From: Flaccisagitta enflata
Taxonomy: Eukaryota > Chaetognatha > Sagittoidea > Aphragmophora
DNA: 64,000 nt
Assembly: GCA_965153355.1 (NCBI GenBank)
Contig: OZ231126.1
Coordinates: forward strand, 97,216,001 to 97,280,000
Direction of reading: 5' to 3'
The position numbers were made by a program, and so were the translations under genes. Below, piece after piece: positions 62,946 to 64,000 of this stretch. The first letter of the stretch is position 1. Each line of letters opens with the position of its first letter. The notes beneath the pieces were generated by a model. That model was given only the letters and a program-made list of their open reading frames with translations. It had not been told where the DNA came from and did no database searches.

Positions 62946-63196
62946 AATACGATGACTCTACCATGAGGACCTTAGAAAAGCAACTCAAGTCCCATCGAGA
63001 CCAATTGTGAAGAGAATACCCAAGTTGCTTCAACCGCCGGAGTGGAAAAGAAGAAAGTTTCAGTTTCAATTTGAAGAGCGCGAAAGAGCTTGTACCGAAT
63101 GTGTGTGAGCGTGCGCGTGTGAATGAGTTCGTGCAATGTACGCATTTGTGTGTTAGGTTGTGTGCATGTGTCTTGGTTCTTGAGTTCTTACGTCTC

Positions 63197-63362
<166 letters not shown>

Positions 63363-63544
63363 CATGCACTTCTCAAATGCGAAAGCTGTCTTTTGCGAGA
63401 GCGATTTGCATATAGCAGCTGAATGGCACCATATTACAACTATGCCCTTCATATTTGAGTGATGATAAACACGTGACGTTTTAGCTTCAATTAGTGGAGC
63501 TCGTGTGCTGCAAATGGCATGGACATTTTGCTTTTTGGTCATCT

Positions 63545-63973
63545 TTAAAGAAGAAAGTCTTGTTCGACCTCAATTTGAAGAAGAAGTGGTTCCAGCTCGA
63601 GTGGATTCATGACTAGTTTGAAAATGCTCTGCATCTCAGCTTCGTAAGTAGTCATATCACGTAAAAGCGTTTTAGTAACCTGCACGTGTGCAGGCTGTGA
63701 TCGAATGTCCTGAGCGGTAGACACCGACGGGCTGGCCGCGGAATCAGGAATCAGGATTGATGCTTGTAACCGATCCGGGTGGAATACTGGAACTGCTGGC
63801 AGATTTTGGTGTCGTGCATATCGCTGTATTGCATCGGTCGGTCGGTCGTACAATTGAAAAAAAGCAAGGCGGGAAAAAAACGACCAAGACCAGTCGCATG
63901 CTGAAAAATCCACATTGTGTCTAATTTTACCCAGACGAATAATTGCTTTCAGCGGGATTGAAAAAAGGACCAA
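63545..63973 (-). CDS. Unassigned open frame, 142 codons, doubtful
   Basis: This is the only longer frame in the window with mixed amino-acid composition and no simple-repeat origin, apart from the pseudogene. The C-terminal half has an alternating charged and hydrophobic pattern (for example RDMTTYEAEMQSIFKLVMNP) that could be helical. The N-terminal part overlaps CGACCGACCGACC repeat and probably family A sequence, so the true start, if any, is further in, perhaps near codon 50. I recognise no domain. It could be an exon, a retroelement fragment or chance. Confidence 0.2.
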   Translation of the reverse strand: MVLFSIPLKAIIRLGKIRHNVDFSACDWSWSFFSRLAFFQLYDRPTDAIQRYARHQNLPAVPVFHPDRLQASILIPDSAASPSVSTAQDIRSQPAHVQVTKTLLRDMTTYEAEMQSIFKLVMNPLELEPLLLQIEVEQDFLL

Positions 63974-64000
63974 CAGACATAGCCTCTAATAGAATCGTTC
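63955..64000 (-). repeat. Family A-like head at the window edge
   Basis: On the minus strand: GATTCTATTAGAGGCTATGT then CTGTTGGTCC, resembling CTCTATAAGAGGCTTTGTCC of the 45861 copy. Truncated by the window end. Confidence 0.5.

Overview
This window looks like nuclear DNA from an invertebrate animal, and nearly all of it is repeats. The evidence is the very high density of long microsatellites, several families of short inverted-repeat (MITE-like) elements flanked by TA, a tRNA-like SINE head, and one decayed gene of a type common in the repeats of cnidarians, arthropods and molluscs. I cannot name the species. I see no intact protein-coding gene. Most long open frames are simple repeats read as Leu-Ser, Arg-Glu, Lys-Glu, Cys-Val or Phe-Leu-Ser polymers. 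Two runs of ten Ns (43933-43942 and 52489-52498) are assembly gaps.

The main find is one large element at 33579-54802. Its ends are inverted copies of each other and match without indels over about 480 bp at roughly 98 percent. It is bounded on both sides by the same 9-bp direct repeat, GATTTTTCA. Each arm begins with a short unique leader and then becomes a satellite array with a 145-bp monomer. The left arm is about 8.66 kb and the right arm about 2.3 kb, cut at a gap. The arms enclose a loop of about 10.2 kb with no recognisable transposase. The plan resembles Foldback/TU-type elements, and the 9-bp target duplication fits Foldback or Mutator-like transposition.

Region by region: 1-6.2 kb holds nested TA-flanked elements, duplicated blocks and a tRNA-like SINE head. 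6.5-16.4 kb is microsatellite-rich (CT, CTTT, CA, CTT), with an expanded 1.5-kb copy of a hairpin-headed family here called family A. 16.5-21.3 kb holds a 1.0-kb TA-flanked MITE and a 3.4-kb inverted-repeat element carrying a pseudogene with nuclease-like and CXC-type motifs. 21.3-29.3 kb holds family B (a GGCAGCGGCCCC module with 20-21-bp minisatellites), a GAT array, more family A copies and two MITEs. 29.3-33.5 kb is mostly unassigned sequence with microsatellites. 33.6-54.8 kb is the large foldback element. 54.8-64 kb has further MITEs, one almost entirely palindromic, GAAA and GT/CT arrays, more A and B copies and one unassigned open frame at the right edge.

The window contains no working pathway or operon. 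It records successive insertion, tandem expansion and decay. Family A and family B recur throughout, including inside the loop of the foldback element.
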